The notes under the pieces: model-generated
What the model saw: only the letters and a program-made list of their open reading frames with translations
The model's database searches: none
What the model was told of the DNA's origin: nothing
In this document: positions 16,972 through 25,895 of the stretch, piece by piece
Layout of the letters: every line of letters begins with the position of its first letter
Position numbering within the stretch: position 1 is the first letter of the stretch
Translations under genes and position numbers: made by a program
NCBI GenBank assembly: GCA_964483325.1
Contig: CAZAAW010000004.1
Location: 1-64,000, forward strand
Length of the DNA stretch: 64,000 nt
Origin: CAZAAW01 sp964483325
GTDB lineage: Bacteria; Pseudomonadota; Alphaproteobacteria; Rhizobiales; Kaistiaceae
Direction: 5' to 3'

Positions 16972-18318
16972 CTAATTGACGACACGCGGACGCGGCAAGG
17001 CGGCGGGCGGCAGCGTCGCTGCCGTGTCCGGCTCCGGCCGATGGTTCCGTCCGCGCCGTGCCGGGGGCCGCGCCCGCTCCATCCGGCGAACCGAGACATG
17101 CATCCAGACCAGCGACACCAGGACGAGGCCGAACAGCAGCATGAAGCAGGAGGTCCACACGCCGATGAGGTCGTTCATGGCGCCGAAGGCGATCGGCAGC
17201 ACGAAGCCGCCGAGGCCGCCGATCATGCCAACGATGCCGCCGACCGCTCCGACGCTGTCCGGGTAATAGACGGGGATGTGCTTGTAGACGGCCGCCTTAC
17301 CCAGCGACATGAAGAAGCCGAGGACGAAGACGATGACCGTGAAGACGACGACGTTGAGGCCGAACGAGAAGGCGATCGGGCCTTCGATGCCGTGAACGAC
17401 ATAGTCGGTGAGCGGATAGGACAGCGCAAAGGTGCAGGCGATGCAGGCGAAGAAGGTCCAGTACATCACCGCGCGGGCGCCGATCCGGTCGGACAGCCAG
17501 CCGCCAAGCGGCCGAAACAGGCTGCCCGGAATGGAATAGGCCGTGCCGAGAAGGCCGGCGGCGGTGATCGGGAGCCCGTAGACGCCGCTATAGTAGCGCG
17601 GCAGCCATGAGGCGAGCGCGACATAGCCGCCGAAGACGAAGAAATAGTAGAGCGAGAAGCGCCAGACCTGCAGGTGGCGCAGCGGCTCGAACTGCCGCGA
17701 GAACGGAACCGGCGGCCGGCCTTCCCGGCGCCGCGCCACAAGCTGCGGGTCGTCCGACGTGGTCAGCCAGAAGGCGACCGTCATGACGACCAGGGCCGCC
17801 GCCCAGACGCGGGCAACACCCGGCCAGCCGAGTTGCAGCATGACGAAGGGCGCGGCGAACTTGGTCACCGCGGCGCCGATATTGCCCATGCCGAAGATGC
17901 CGAGGACGGTGCCCTGCCGCTCCGGCGGATACCAGCGCGAGACATAGGCGACGCCGACCGCGAAAGCGCCGCCGGCGATGCCGACGCCGAGCGCCGCCAG
18001 GAGGATCATGGCGTAGGTCGTCGCATAGGAAAGCAGGAGCGTCGCCGCCGCGGCGGCCAGCATGACGAGCGCGAAGACCAGCCGCCCGCCGTACTGGTCG
18101 GTCCAGATGCCGAGCACCAGCCGGATCAGCGAGCCGGTGAGGATCGGCGTGCCGATCAGCAGCCCGAACTGCGTCTCGCTGAGGCCGAGCTCTTCTTTGA
18201 TCTTGAGGCCGATGATGGCGAAGATCGTCCAGACGGCGAAGCAGACGGTAAAGGCGACCGTGCTGGAGACGAGAGCCCTTGTCGCGGCGGGCGGAACAGA
18301 GGCCGGCCTGGCATCCAT
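16972..18318 (-). CDS. narK: Nitrate/nitrite transporter, NarK1-like MFS protein
   Basis: This 448-residue MFS protein has twelve helices and starts at 18318 (MDARPASVPPAATRAL). It is distinct from the neighbouring NarK2-like copy. GVGIAGGAFAVGVAYVSRWYPPERQGTVLG in the fifth helix and GAVGGIVGMIGGLGGFVLP in the eleventh fit the NarK1-type nitrate/proton symporters. It lies 10 bases after narI. A tail of about 30 polar residues follows the last helix. The two transporters together would bring nitrate in to start respiration and then exchange nitrate for nitrite. Confidence 0.88.
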   Translation of the reverse strand: MDARPASVPPAATRALVSSTVAFTVCFAVWTIFAIIGLKIKEELGLSETQFGLLIGTPILTGSLIRLVLGIWTDQYGGRLVFALVMLAAAAATLLLSYATTYAMILLAALGVGIAGGAFAVGVAYVSRWYPPERQGTVLGIFGMGNIGAAVTKFAAPFVMLQLGWPGVARVWAAALVVMTVAFWLTTSDDPQLVARRREGRPPVPFSRQFEPLRHLQVWRFSLYYFFVFGGYVALASWLPRYYSGVYGLPITAAGLLGTAYSIPGSLFRPLGGWLSDRIGARAVMYWTFFACIACTFALSYPLTDYVVHGIEGPIAFSFGLNVVVFTVIVFVLGFFMSLGKAAVYKHIPVYYPDSVGAVGGIVGMIGGLGGFVLPIAFGAMNDLIGVWTSCFMLLFGLVLVSLVWMHVSVRRMERARPPARRGRNHRPEPDTAATLPPAALPRPRVVN

Positions 18319-18328
18319 TCAGACCTCC

Positions 18329-19846
18329 CTATTCAGCCGGCAAAGTTGCGGCGGCAACCGCGGGCGGCGCCGGCTCGGATGGCGGCACGGCGCGCAGCGG
18401 CAGCACGTCGCGGCGCAGATAGGCGATGAGCGCCCAGATCTCGTCCGGCGTCAGGTAGCTGAAGGACGGCATCAGCGGCGCATCGCCATTCGGAATGCCG
18501 GCGGCGATGCGGTAGTAGAGCTGCACCGGATCGGTGCCCGCCTTTACCCGCCCGGCGGCGAGATCGGCCGGCATCAGCAGGTGGCCGGGATGATCCTCGA
18601 CGCTCGCTGCCGGATCGCCCTCGCCCCCGGCACCGTGGCAGCCGGCGCAATTGTCGGCGAAGAGCGAGCGGCCCGCATCCGCCATCTCGGCGGTGAAGCG
18701 GGGCACCGGTGTGATCTCCACGTCCGGCCCCGGGTCGGGCCGGTCGATCCAGATGTGGTCGAGATAGGCGACGAGGCTGTCGATCTGGACGTCGGACAAA
18801 GTGGCGAAGCCCGGCATGCCGGAGCTCGGCAGGCCGTGGACGATGACGTGGCGCAGGTCGCGATCCGAGGCGATGCCGCTCTGCGTCGAGACGAAGCGGT
18901 ACTGCCCCTTGGTAAAGTCGCGCGGCAGCGTGCCGAACAGCGGCGAGTTCATTCCCGGCGCAACGCCGTCGCCGTTGACGCCATGGCAGCGGGCGCACTG
19001 GCTCACATAGAGCGCATAGCCGACCTGCTCGGCCCGCCGTGCCGTCAGCGGCGTGCTGGCGGGTGCCTCCGCCACCTCGAAGCCTTTCAGGCTGGGCTGG
19101 CGCACGAGGAAGGCGACGCCGATGAACAGCAGCAGGATGGCCAGGGCGCTGTAGGTCAGGAAGGACTTGTCGCTGCGCAGGCCGAACTCCCAGCGGCGCT
19201 GGAATTTCTGCGCCGCCGTGCGCATCGACTGGTACGGCCGCACGAAGAAATTGATCGGGTAGGTCCAGACGTGGACGAGCTTGGTGAAGGGGAAATAGGC
19301 GGCGAAGGTAAGCGCCAGCAGCACATGGATCTGCGTCAGCGGACCGGCGCCGGCCATCAGCTCCGGCTCGGGCTGGAACCGCCACAGGCTGGCGAACCAG
19401 GCCGCCGCGCCAAAGGCGACGCCCCAGATGCGGTTGACCACCGCCTGGTAGAGGGCGAACCCCATGATCGCGATGAGGAAATAGTGGACGAGGTAGTCGT
19501 CGAGCTGGCTCAGCGCCCGCACCTCCGGCACCAGGTGACGGCGGATGAGGGCAATCGCCGAGCCAAGGATGGCCATCGCGCCGCCCACCAAGCCGACCCA
19601 GAAGAAGATGTCGACCCACAGCGCCGAGCCGGCGACGCCGCCGATCAGCCCCATCAGATGCCCGGCGAAGAGCAGGCCGATGCCCCAGTGCAGCAGCAGC
19701 GACGCCGTCCCCAGGACGCCGCGATTGAACATGCCGCTCGCCCGCGTCGTCAGCCCGTAGGGGCGATAGATCATGCGGATGAAGGGCACGACGAAGAAGA
19801 GCGTCAGGGCGATATAGGGAAAGACACCCCAGAGCAGCGTGTTCAT
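18329..19846 (-). CDS. narI: NarI-type cytochrome b fused to a diheme cytochrome c
   Basis: This 505-residue protein joins two electron carriers. Residues 1-205 are a five-helix NarI: the four b-haem ligands are all present (His53, His63, His174, His192, with spacing 10 and 18). After a further helix (about 231-248) comes a periplasmic part with two class I c-haem sites, CARCH (284-288, likely Met344) and CAGCH (400-404, likely Met459). NarI normally takes electrons from quinol; the added domain could exchange electrons with periplasmic cytochrome c. The start at 19846 overlaps narJ by 4 bases. Separate NarC cytochromes occur in Thermus nar operons, and a fusion is unusual. Either nitrate reduction with a c-type link or nitrite oxidation in reverse is possible. 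Confidence 0.87.
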   Translation of the reverse strand: MNTLLWGVFPYIALTLFFVVPFIRMIYRPYGLTTRASGMFNRGVLGTASLLLHWGIGLLFAGHLMGLIGGVAGSALWVDIFFWVGLVGGAMAILGSAIALIRRHLVPEVRALSQLDDYLVHYFLIAIMGFALYQAVVNRIWGVAFGAAAWFASLWRFQPEPELMAGAGPLTQIHVLLALTFAAYFPFTKLVHVWTYPINFFVRPYQSMRTAAQKFQRRWEFGLRSDKSFLTYSALAILLLFIGVAFLVRQPSLKGFEVAEAPASTPLTARRAEQVGYALYVSQCARCHGVNGDGVAPGMNSPLFGTLPRDFTKGQYRFVSTQSGIASDRDLRHVIVHGLPSSGMPGFATLSDVQIDSLVAYLDHIWIDRPDPGPDVEITPVPRFTAEMADAGRSLFADNCAGCHGAGGEGDPAASVEDHPGHLLMPADLAAGRVKAGTDPVQLYYRIAAGIPNGDAPLMPSFSYLTPDEIWALIAYLRRDVLPLRAVPPSEPAPPAVAAATLPAE

Positions 19847-20562
19847 CTGTTCAGGACCTTCTCGCTTTGCCGTGCCCCGGCGCGGCCGACGGCCGACACG
19901 ACCGGTGCCACGCGCGGCTCTCCGGACCGGGCCGGCGGCTTCCACTGCGGCTCGCCGGCGCTCATCGCGGCGTCGATCCCGACAGCCGCGTCGAGCGCCT
20001 CAAGGAGCCATGCGTAGGGAGATTCGTATTTGCCCAGCGCCACGCGCATCGGCGCGACGCCCGGCCTCAGATGCGCCTCGACGAAGCGCCGGCGGATGCC
20101 GATGCCGTCGCGGTCGTGGTTTTCTAGGCTGATCGCCAGGAACTCGCACATGGCGGGCACGAAATCGGGCAGCTCGCCACCGGTCAGCTCGAAGCCGAAA
20201 TGGCGGTACACCGCGCCGATCTCGAGCATGTAGCTGTTACGGCCGGAGAAGCCGGCGCCGCGGCACGACTGCGGCTCCTCGAAGAGATAGTGGCCGAGAT
20301 AGAGCGGACAGGGCGGCGTCAGCTCCAGGATGAGGAGATGCTCATCCACGTCGAAGGCGCGCGGCGAGGCAAGGAACGCCGCCAGCGGGTCCCGGACCGC
20401 GGCCGCCGCTCCGGCAAGGGCCTCGCTCCACGCCTCGATCGCCGCCGTGTCACGCCGATCGGGCGCCAGCAGGCATTCGGCGATCAGCCGGTAGGCAGCA
20501 GCAAGGTCGGTTCCACCGGCCCGTCGCCGGTCTTGGCCTGCCGCGAAGGACGGTGTGGCCAT
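19843..20562 (-). CDS. narJ: Nitrate reductase molybdenum cofactor assembly chaperone NarJ
   Basis: This 239-residue all-helical TorD/NarJ-family chaperone holds apo-NarGH in the cytoplasm while the cofactor is loaded, and is not part of the final enzyme. ELTPPCPLYLGHYLFEE and DFVPAMCEFLAI are the family's conserved segments. The C-terminal 40 residues are polar and poorly conserved. It lies 3 bases after narH and overlaps narI by 4. Position between narH and narI is the classical order. Confidence 0.86.
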   Translation of the reverse strand: MATPSFAAGQDRRRAGGTDLAAAYRLIAECLLAPDRRDTAAIEAWSEALAGAAAAVRDPLAAFLASPRAFDVDEHLLILELTPPCPLYLGHYLFEEPQSCRGAGFSGRNSYMLEIGAVYRHFGFELTGGELPDFVPAMCEFLAISLENHDRDGIGIRRRFVEAHLRPGVAPMRVALGKYESPYAWLLEALDAAVGIDAAMSAGEPQWKPPARSGEPRVAPVVSAVGRAGARQSEKVLNR

Positions 20563-20565
20563 GGA

Positions 20566-22110
20566 TCAACTCTCCACACCGATCTGCTGCCCGTGGAACG
20601 ACGTCCTCCGCTTCGGGCTCTTGCCGGCGGCAAGCTCCGTGAAGCCGGCATAGCCGCGCTCGATATAGGGAGCGCTGGAGGTCGCCTCGGTATGGGTCGT
20701 GGCGATGACGAAGCGCTCGTGGTAGTGCGCCAGGGCCAGCAGCCGGTGCATGTGCCTGGCATCGGCCACCGTGAGACCGGCCTCCGACAGGACCTTGGTG
20801 TCGAGCCGGCCCTCGACGCGCTCGGTGCGCCGGAACGCCCGCACGGCGAGCTGCCGCTGCAGCGCCTTGCGCACCTCGGCCTCGTTGCCCGCCGCCAGCA
20901 TCTGCGCCAGGTACTGGATGGGAATGCGGAATTCGTCGAGGTCGGGCAGGACGCTGTCGCCGACCATGTCGTAGGCGCTCCGGTCGGCGCCGGCCGCCGT
21001 CCCCACCGGGCTTTCCGGCGGGATGTAGAAGAGGCTCGGAAGCGTCCGGAATTCCGGGTGGAGCGGGAGGGCGATCTCCCATTCCTTGACCATCTTGTAG
21101 ACCGGCGAGCGGCGGCAGGCGTCGAGCCAAGCCTCGGTGACGCCAGCCGAGCGGGCCGCGGCGATCACCTCCGGATCGTTCGGATCGAGGATGATGTCGC
21201 GGTGCCGCGCCACAAGGTCGCGATCGTCGACATTGGCGACTTCCGCCACCTTGTCGAGATCGTAGAGCAGCGGGCCGAGATAGCGGATGCGCCCCGGGCA
21301 GGCCTGGAAGCAGGCCGGTGCCTGCCCCGTCTCGATGCGCGGATAGCAGAGGATGCACTTCTCCGACTTGCCGGTCCGCCAGTTGTAATAGGTCTTCTTG
21401 TAAGGACAGCCGGAGACGCAGAACCGCCAGCCGCGGCAGCGCTCCTGGTCAATGAGAACGATGCCGTCCTCCTCGCGCTTGTAGGCGGCGCCCGACGGGC
21501 ACGAGCCGACGCAGGCCGGATTGAGGCAGTGATTGCAGATGCGCGGCAGGTACATCATGAAGGCGTTGCGGAAGCTGAGCAGCGCCTGCCGCGCCTTCGG
21601 CGTCATGCCGGAGAAGTTGTGGTCGAACCGGCCGGTGCCGTCCTCATGGGTGCCGGCACCGTTGTCCTCCCAGTTGACGCCCCACTCGATGTCGATGTCT
21701 TCCTGGCCGGTGATCTGCGATTTCGGCCGCGCCACCGGTTGCGAATACTTGGTCGGCGTCTCCGAATGCAGGTCCTCATAGGTGAAGGTGAAGGGCCCGT
21801 TGCCGTAATAGTCCGACATCTGCGGCATCACGGGGTTGTAGAACAGGTTGATCATCTGCCAGAAGCGCGACGCCTGGTTCAGCTTCGGCGCCGTTCCTCC
21901 CGGATTCTGCTTCCAGCCGCCGCGGTACTTGCCCTGGTTCTCCCACTCCTTCGGGTAGCCGATGCCCGGCTTGGTCTCGACATTGTTCCAGAACATGTAT
22001 TCCGCGCCTTCGCGGTTGGTCCACACGTTCTTGCAGGCCAGAGTACAGGTGTTGCAACCAAGACATTTGTCCAGGTTGAAGACCATCGCCATCTGTTGCT
22101 TGACTTGCAT
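20566..22110 (-). CDS. narH: Nitrate reductase beta subunit, iron-sulfur protein
   Basis: This 514-residue cytoplasmic subunit carries four Fe-S clusters that pass electrons between NarI and NarG. The first ferredoxin motif begins with Cys16, Cys19, Cys22 and Cys26 (CLGCNTCTLACK); later motifs are CNHCLNPACVGSCPSGAAY, CRGWRFCVSGCPYKK and CILCYPR with ACPGRIRYLGP. The Trp in CRGWRFC replaces a Cys, as in NarH with one [3Fe-4S] cluster. All binding residues are intact. It starts 2 bases after the narG stop. The family also includes NxrB of nitrite oxidisers, which cannot be excluded from this subunit alone. Confidence 0.93.
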   Translation of the reverse strand: MQVKQQMAMVFNLDKCLGCNTCTLACKNVWTNREGAEYMFWNNVETKPGIGYPKEWENQGKYRGGWKQNPGGTAPKLNQASRFWQMINLFYNPVMPQMSDYYGNGPFTFTYEDLHSETPTKYSQPVARPKSQITGQEDIDIEWGVNWEDNGAGTHEDGTGRFDHNFSGMTPKARQALLSFRNAFMMYLPRICNHCLNPACVGSCPSGAAYKREEDGIVLIDQERCRGWRFCVSGCPYKKTYYNWRTGKSEKCILCYPRIETGQAPACFQACPGRIRYLGPLLYDLDKVAEVANVDDRDLVARHRDIILDPNDPEVIAAARSAGVTEAWLDACRRSPVYKMVKEWEIALPLHPEFRTLPSLFYIPPESPVGTAAGADRSAYDMVGDSVLPDLDEFRIPIQYLAQMLAAGNEAEVRKALQRQLAVRAFRRTERVEGRLDTKVLSEAGLTVADARHMHRLLALAHYHERFVIATTHTEATSSAPYIERGYAGFTELAAGKSPKRRTSFHGQQIGVES

Positions 22111-22112
22111 GA

Positions 22113-25100
22113 TCAGCCCCCGATCCTGAGTTCTTCTTCCCGGTAGATGACCTTGCGGCCATCGGCCTCGAGCGGCTTCTTGCGGATGACGACGGCCATG
22201 TCGCGCTCCGAGGGGCTCGGGCCCTGGTAGTTGAGGAAGTACGTCCAGTTGGCGTAGCCGCCGACCATGGTGGACGGGTTCATCATCACGCGCGTCGGCG
22301 CATTGTTGTTGCCGCCGCGCAGATCCGTGGCGCCGCGTTCGCGGGCCAGCGGCGAGAACGGCACGCCGACATGCCGCTCGGAGGAGTGGTAGAAGATGGC
22401 CATGTCGCGCGGGATGGTGTTCGACACCGTGGCGCGCACGACCGTCACGCCGTTCTGGTTGAACAGCTCGACCCAGTCATTGTCGGCGACGCCAATCTGG
22501 CGGGCATCCTCGTCATTGATCCACACCGTCTGGCCGCCGCGCGACAGGTTGAGCATGTGCCAGGTGTCCCAGAACATGCTGTGGATCGACCATTTGCCGT
22601 GCGGGGTGACGTAGCGGAAGATCTTCGACCCGGACCCCGGCCCGGCGGCAGCGGCGACGTCGGCCGGCGCGATGTCGCCGAGCTTCACATTGTCGAGCGG
22701 CGGCTTGTAGGTCGGCAGTTCCTCGCCGAGCTCGCGGAACATGCGGTGGTCGTAGTAGATCTCCTGCCGCCCGGTCAGCGTGTGCCAGGGCTTCAGCGTC
22801 TCGATGTTCATCGTCCACGGACAGTAGGTCCGCCCGGCGCTCTCAATCGCCGACCAGTGCGGCGAGGTGATCGACCGCCGCGGCTGGGAGATGAGGTCGG
22901 GGAAGTGGTGGCGGACCTCGCGCTCCGGCGCGACGAGATGCGCCAGCTCCAGCCCGGTCTGCTTTTCGAGGGTCTTGAACAGCAGCGTCGAGACTTCGCC
23001 GTCGCTCTCCGGCGAGATGCGCAGGATGATCTCCGCCACCTGGCGGGCGTCATCCATCGCCGGCAGCCCGTTCTTCTCGCCGACGAGATAGCTTTCCTTC
23101 AGCTCCTCGCAGATCTCGGTGAGATCGCCGTTGATGCCCTTGGCGCCGTAGCCGTTCGGCTGCGCCACCTTCGGCCCCAGCGTCGTGTATTTGTCGGCGA
23201 TGCGCGTGTAGTCGCGCTCGACGACCCGCACATTCGGGAAGGTCTTGCCCGGAACGGGCTCGGCCTCGCCGTCGCGCCAGTCATGCAGCTCGCCCATCGG
23301 CTGCGCCATCTCGTCGGGTGTGTCGGTGATGAGGGCGTTGAGGACGAGATCCTCGACCGGGTTCGGCAGATGCGTTTTGGCCAGCCGGCTGATCTGCTGG
23401 GCGATCAGCTTGAAGGCATCCCAGTCGTGCTTGGCCTCCCAGGCCGGGTCATGCGCCGGCGTGAACGGGTGGAAGAAGGAATGAAGGTCGGTGCAGGTGA
23501 GATCGTATTTCTCGTACCAATGCGCCGCCGGCAGCACGATGTCGGAATAGTTGGCCGACGAATCCATGCGCAGGTTGACGTTGTAGACGAGGTCGAGCTT
23601 GCCCAGCGGCGCCTGCTCGTGCCAGGCGACGTCGTCGATCATGCCCTGGGCGCGGTCGGAGCCGAGGACATTGTTGTGGGTGCCGAGGAAATGCTTGAGG
23701 GCATATTCATGCCCGCGCATCGACGTGCCGATCAGGTTGGCGCGCCAGATCCACAGCACCTTGGGATGATTGCGCGGCGCGTCGACATCGCTGAGGGCGA
23801 AGTCGAGCTTGCCGGTCTTGATCTGCCGGGCGAGCCAGGTGCCGACCTCGGCTTCGGTCTTGCAGCCGGCCGCCCGCGCCTCCCGCAGCACATCCATCGG
23901 ATTGCGCTTGTCGAACTGCGGGTTGAACGGCAGCCAGCCGTTGCGCACCGCCATGGTGTTGAGATCGGCGACATGGCGCGCCTTCTCGGGAAAGACCTTC
24001 GCCCGCGGCGCCCATAGCGGGTCCAGCGCCATGCCGTCATAGCGCCACTGGTCGGTGTGGAAATAGAAATAGGAGGTCGAGTTCTGGTGGCGCGGCGGAC
24101 CGCCCCAGTCGGTGGCGGCACCGAGCGTGCCGATGGCGGCGAAGGGCCGGATCTTCTCGGTCCCGACATAATGGGCAAAGCCGCCGCCATTGACGCCCAT
24201 GCAGCCGGTGAGGATGCCCATCACCGCTTCGGCGCGGTAGATCAGCGGCCCGCCATGGTACCAGTGCAGCACCCCGGAGCCGGTGATGAACAGGCACTTG
24301 CCCTTGGTCTTCTCGGCCGTCTCGGCCCATTCGCGGGCGACGCGCAGCACCAGGGCGCGGCTGACGCCGGTCTCCTGCTCCTGCCATGCCGGCGTGAAGG
24401 GATGGGTGGCGTCGTCATAGTCCTTGGGATAGTCGCCGGAGAGGCCGCGGCCGACGCCGAACTGCGCCAGCAGGAGATCGAAGGCAGTGGTCACCCGCAC
24501 CGGCCCGTCGACGGTCTGGATCAGCCGGGTCGGGACGCCGCGCAGGCTGGCCGTGGCGCGGGCGCCCTTGCCCTCGCTCTCGCCGAGCGTCGTGCTGAAG
24601 GTGTGGGTGAAGTCGGCGAACTCGACCTGCACGTCCTCGTGCGGCCCGTCCAGCAGCGTCAGCAGCGGCTCGAACGGTTCGCCGGTGCGCACATCCTCGT
24701 TCTTGAGGTTCCAGCGCCCGGTCTTGTTCTTCTCCCAGCGGAAGCCCAGCGACCCGCCGGGCAGCCGTAGCTCGCCGTCGGTCGCCAGCAGCGGCAGCTT
24801 CCACTCGGCATTCTCTTCGTCGGCGAAGGCGGCGATGTCGCTGGCGCGCAGGAAGCGGCCGGTGACGTTGCGGCCGTCCTCCTCGTCGATCCGCACCAGG
24901 AACGGCAGATTGGTGTATTGCGCGATGTATTTCTGGAAATAGGCCGCCCGCCGCTCGACGTGGAATTCCTTGAGGATGACGTGGATGCAGGCGAGCAGGA
25001 AGGCGGCATCGGTGCCCGGCCGCACCGGCACCCACAGGTCGGCGAACTTGGTTATGTCGGCATAGTCGGGAGACAGGTTGACGATCTTGCCGCCGTTATA

Positions 25101-25895
25101 CTTGTGCTCGGAAGCAAAATGCGCGTCCGGCGTCCGCGTCATCGGCAGGTTGGAGCCCATGACGATCCAGTAGGCGCTCTGGTACCAGTCCGCCGCCTCG
25201 TGAACATCGGTCTGGTCGCCCCACATCGCCGGCATGATGTGCGGCAGGTCGTGGTACCACTCGTAGAAGCTGAGCATCGTCCCGCCGAGCAGGTTGGAGA
25301 GGCGATGCCCTGAGGTGAAGCTTACCTGGCTCATCGCCGGTATCGGCGAGAAGGAGGCCAGGTGGTCGGCGCCATATTCCTTGATGGTGTAGATCTTCGC
25401 CGCGGCGATGATCTCGGTCGCCTCGTCCCAGCTCGTCCGCCGCCAGCCGGCCTTGCCGCGCGCTTCGCGGTAGGTCTTCGACCGCTCCGGGTCCTCGACG
25501 ATGGCTGCCCAGGCCGCGACCGGGTCTTTTCCGGCCGCCCGCTCGCTGCGGTAGAAGTCGAGCAGCACGCCGCGCACATAGGGATATTTCGGCCGCACCG
25601 GGCTGTAGGGATACCAGGACGAGGAGATGCCCCGCTGGCAGCCGCGCGGCTCGTAATTGGGCGTCTCGTCGTTGATCTGGGGCCAGTCGGTCTTCTGCAG
25701 CTCCCAGGTGATCATGCCGTCCTTGACGAACACTTCCCACGAGCAGGAGCCCGAGCAGTTGACGCTGTGGCTGGTGCGCACGGATTTGTCGAAGGACCAG
25801 CGCCGCCGGTAGAACTCCTCCCAGCCGCGCGGCTCGTCGGCGATCCGGAACCAGCGCGAGCCGTTGCCGCCACCGTTGCCGTTGTCGTTTTTCAT
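22113..25895 (-). CDS. narG: Nitrate reductase alpha subunit, molybdenum bis-MGD catalytic subunit
   Basis: This 1260-residue enzyme reduces nitrate (or, in relatives, oxidises nitrite) at a bis-MGD molybdenum site. The FS0 cluster ligands His43, Cys47, Cys51 and Cys86 have NarG spacing (HX3CX3CX34C). The molybdenum ligand is probably Asp236 in EAADWYQ, followed by SNLPMTRTPDAHF, as in NarG. No signal or twin-Arg sequence is present, so the active site should face the cytoplasm. The start at 25895 is read as TGATG, overlapping the stop of the DUF59 gene. It heads narGHJI. NAR and NXR are close here; the two adjacent narK genes favour nitrate respiration, and the cytochrome c fusion in NarI leaves the other open. 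Confidence 0.93.
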   Translation of the reverse strand: MKNDNGNGGGNGSRWFRIADEPRGWEEFYRRRWSFDKSVRTSHSVNCSGSCSWEVFVKDGMITWELQKTDWPQINDETPNYEPRGCQRGISSSWYPYSPVRPKYPYVRGVLLDFYRSERAAGKDPVAAWAAIVEDPERSKTYREARGKAGWRRTSWDEATEIIAAAKIYTIKEYGADHLASFSPIPAMSQVSFTSGHRLSNLLGGTMLSFYEWYHDLPHIMPAMWGDQTDVHEAADWYQSAYWIVMGSNLPMTRTPDAHFASEHKYNGGKIVNLSPDYADITKFADLWVPVRPGTDAAFLLACIHVILKEFHVERRAAYFQKYIAQYTNLPFLVRIDEEDGRNVTGRFLRASDIAAFADEENAEWKLPLLATDGELRLPGGSLGFRWEKNKTGRWNLKNEDVRTGEPFEPLLTLLDGPHEDVQVEFADFTHTFSTTLGESEGKGARATASLRGVPTRLIQTVDGPVRVTTAFDLLLAQFGVGRGLSGDYPKDYDDATHPFTPAWQEQETGVSRALVLRVAREWAETAEKTKGKCLFITGSGVLHWYHGGPLIYRAEAVMGILTGCMGVNGGGFAHYVGTEKIRPFAAIGTLGAATDWGGPPRHQNSTSYFYFHTDQWRYDGMALDPLWAPRAKVFPEKARHVADLNTMAVRNGWLPFNPQFDKRNPMDVLREARAAGCKTEAEVGTWLARQIKTGKLDFALSDVDAPRNHPKVLWIWRANLIGTSMRGHEYALKHFLGTHNNVLGSDRAQGMIDDVAWHEQAPLGKLDLVYNVNLRMDSSANYSDIVLPAAHWYEKYDLTCTDLHSFFHPFTPAHDPAWEAKHDWDAFKLIAQQISRLAKTHLPNPVEDLVLNALITDTPDEMAQPMGELHDWRDGEAEPVPGKTFPNVRVVERDYTRIADKYTTLGPKVAQPNGYGAKGINGDLTEICEELKESYLVGEKNGLPAMDDARQVAEIILRISPESDGEVSTLLFKTLEKQTGLELAHLVAPEREVRHHFPDLISQPRRSITSPHWSAIESAGRTYCPWTMNIETLKPWHTLTGRQEIYYDHRMFRELGEELPTYKPPLDNVKLGDIAPADVAAAAGPGSGSKIFRYVTPHGKWSIHSMFWDTWHMLNLSRGGQTVWINDEDARQIGVADNDWVELFNQNGVTVVRATVSNTIPRDMAIFYHSSERHVGVPFSPLARERGATDLRGGNNNAPTRVMMNPSTMVGGYANWTYFLNYQGPSPSERDMAVVIRKKPLEADGRKVIYREEELRIGG

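Noticed and set aside
22113..25895. Firm naming of NarG as nitrite oxidoreductase NxrA
   Set aside because: The fused cytochrome c in NarI is suggestive, but sequence motifs seen here are common to NAR and NXR and two narK genes favour nitrate respiration. A tree would be needed.
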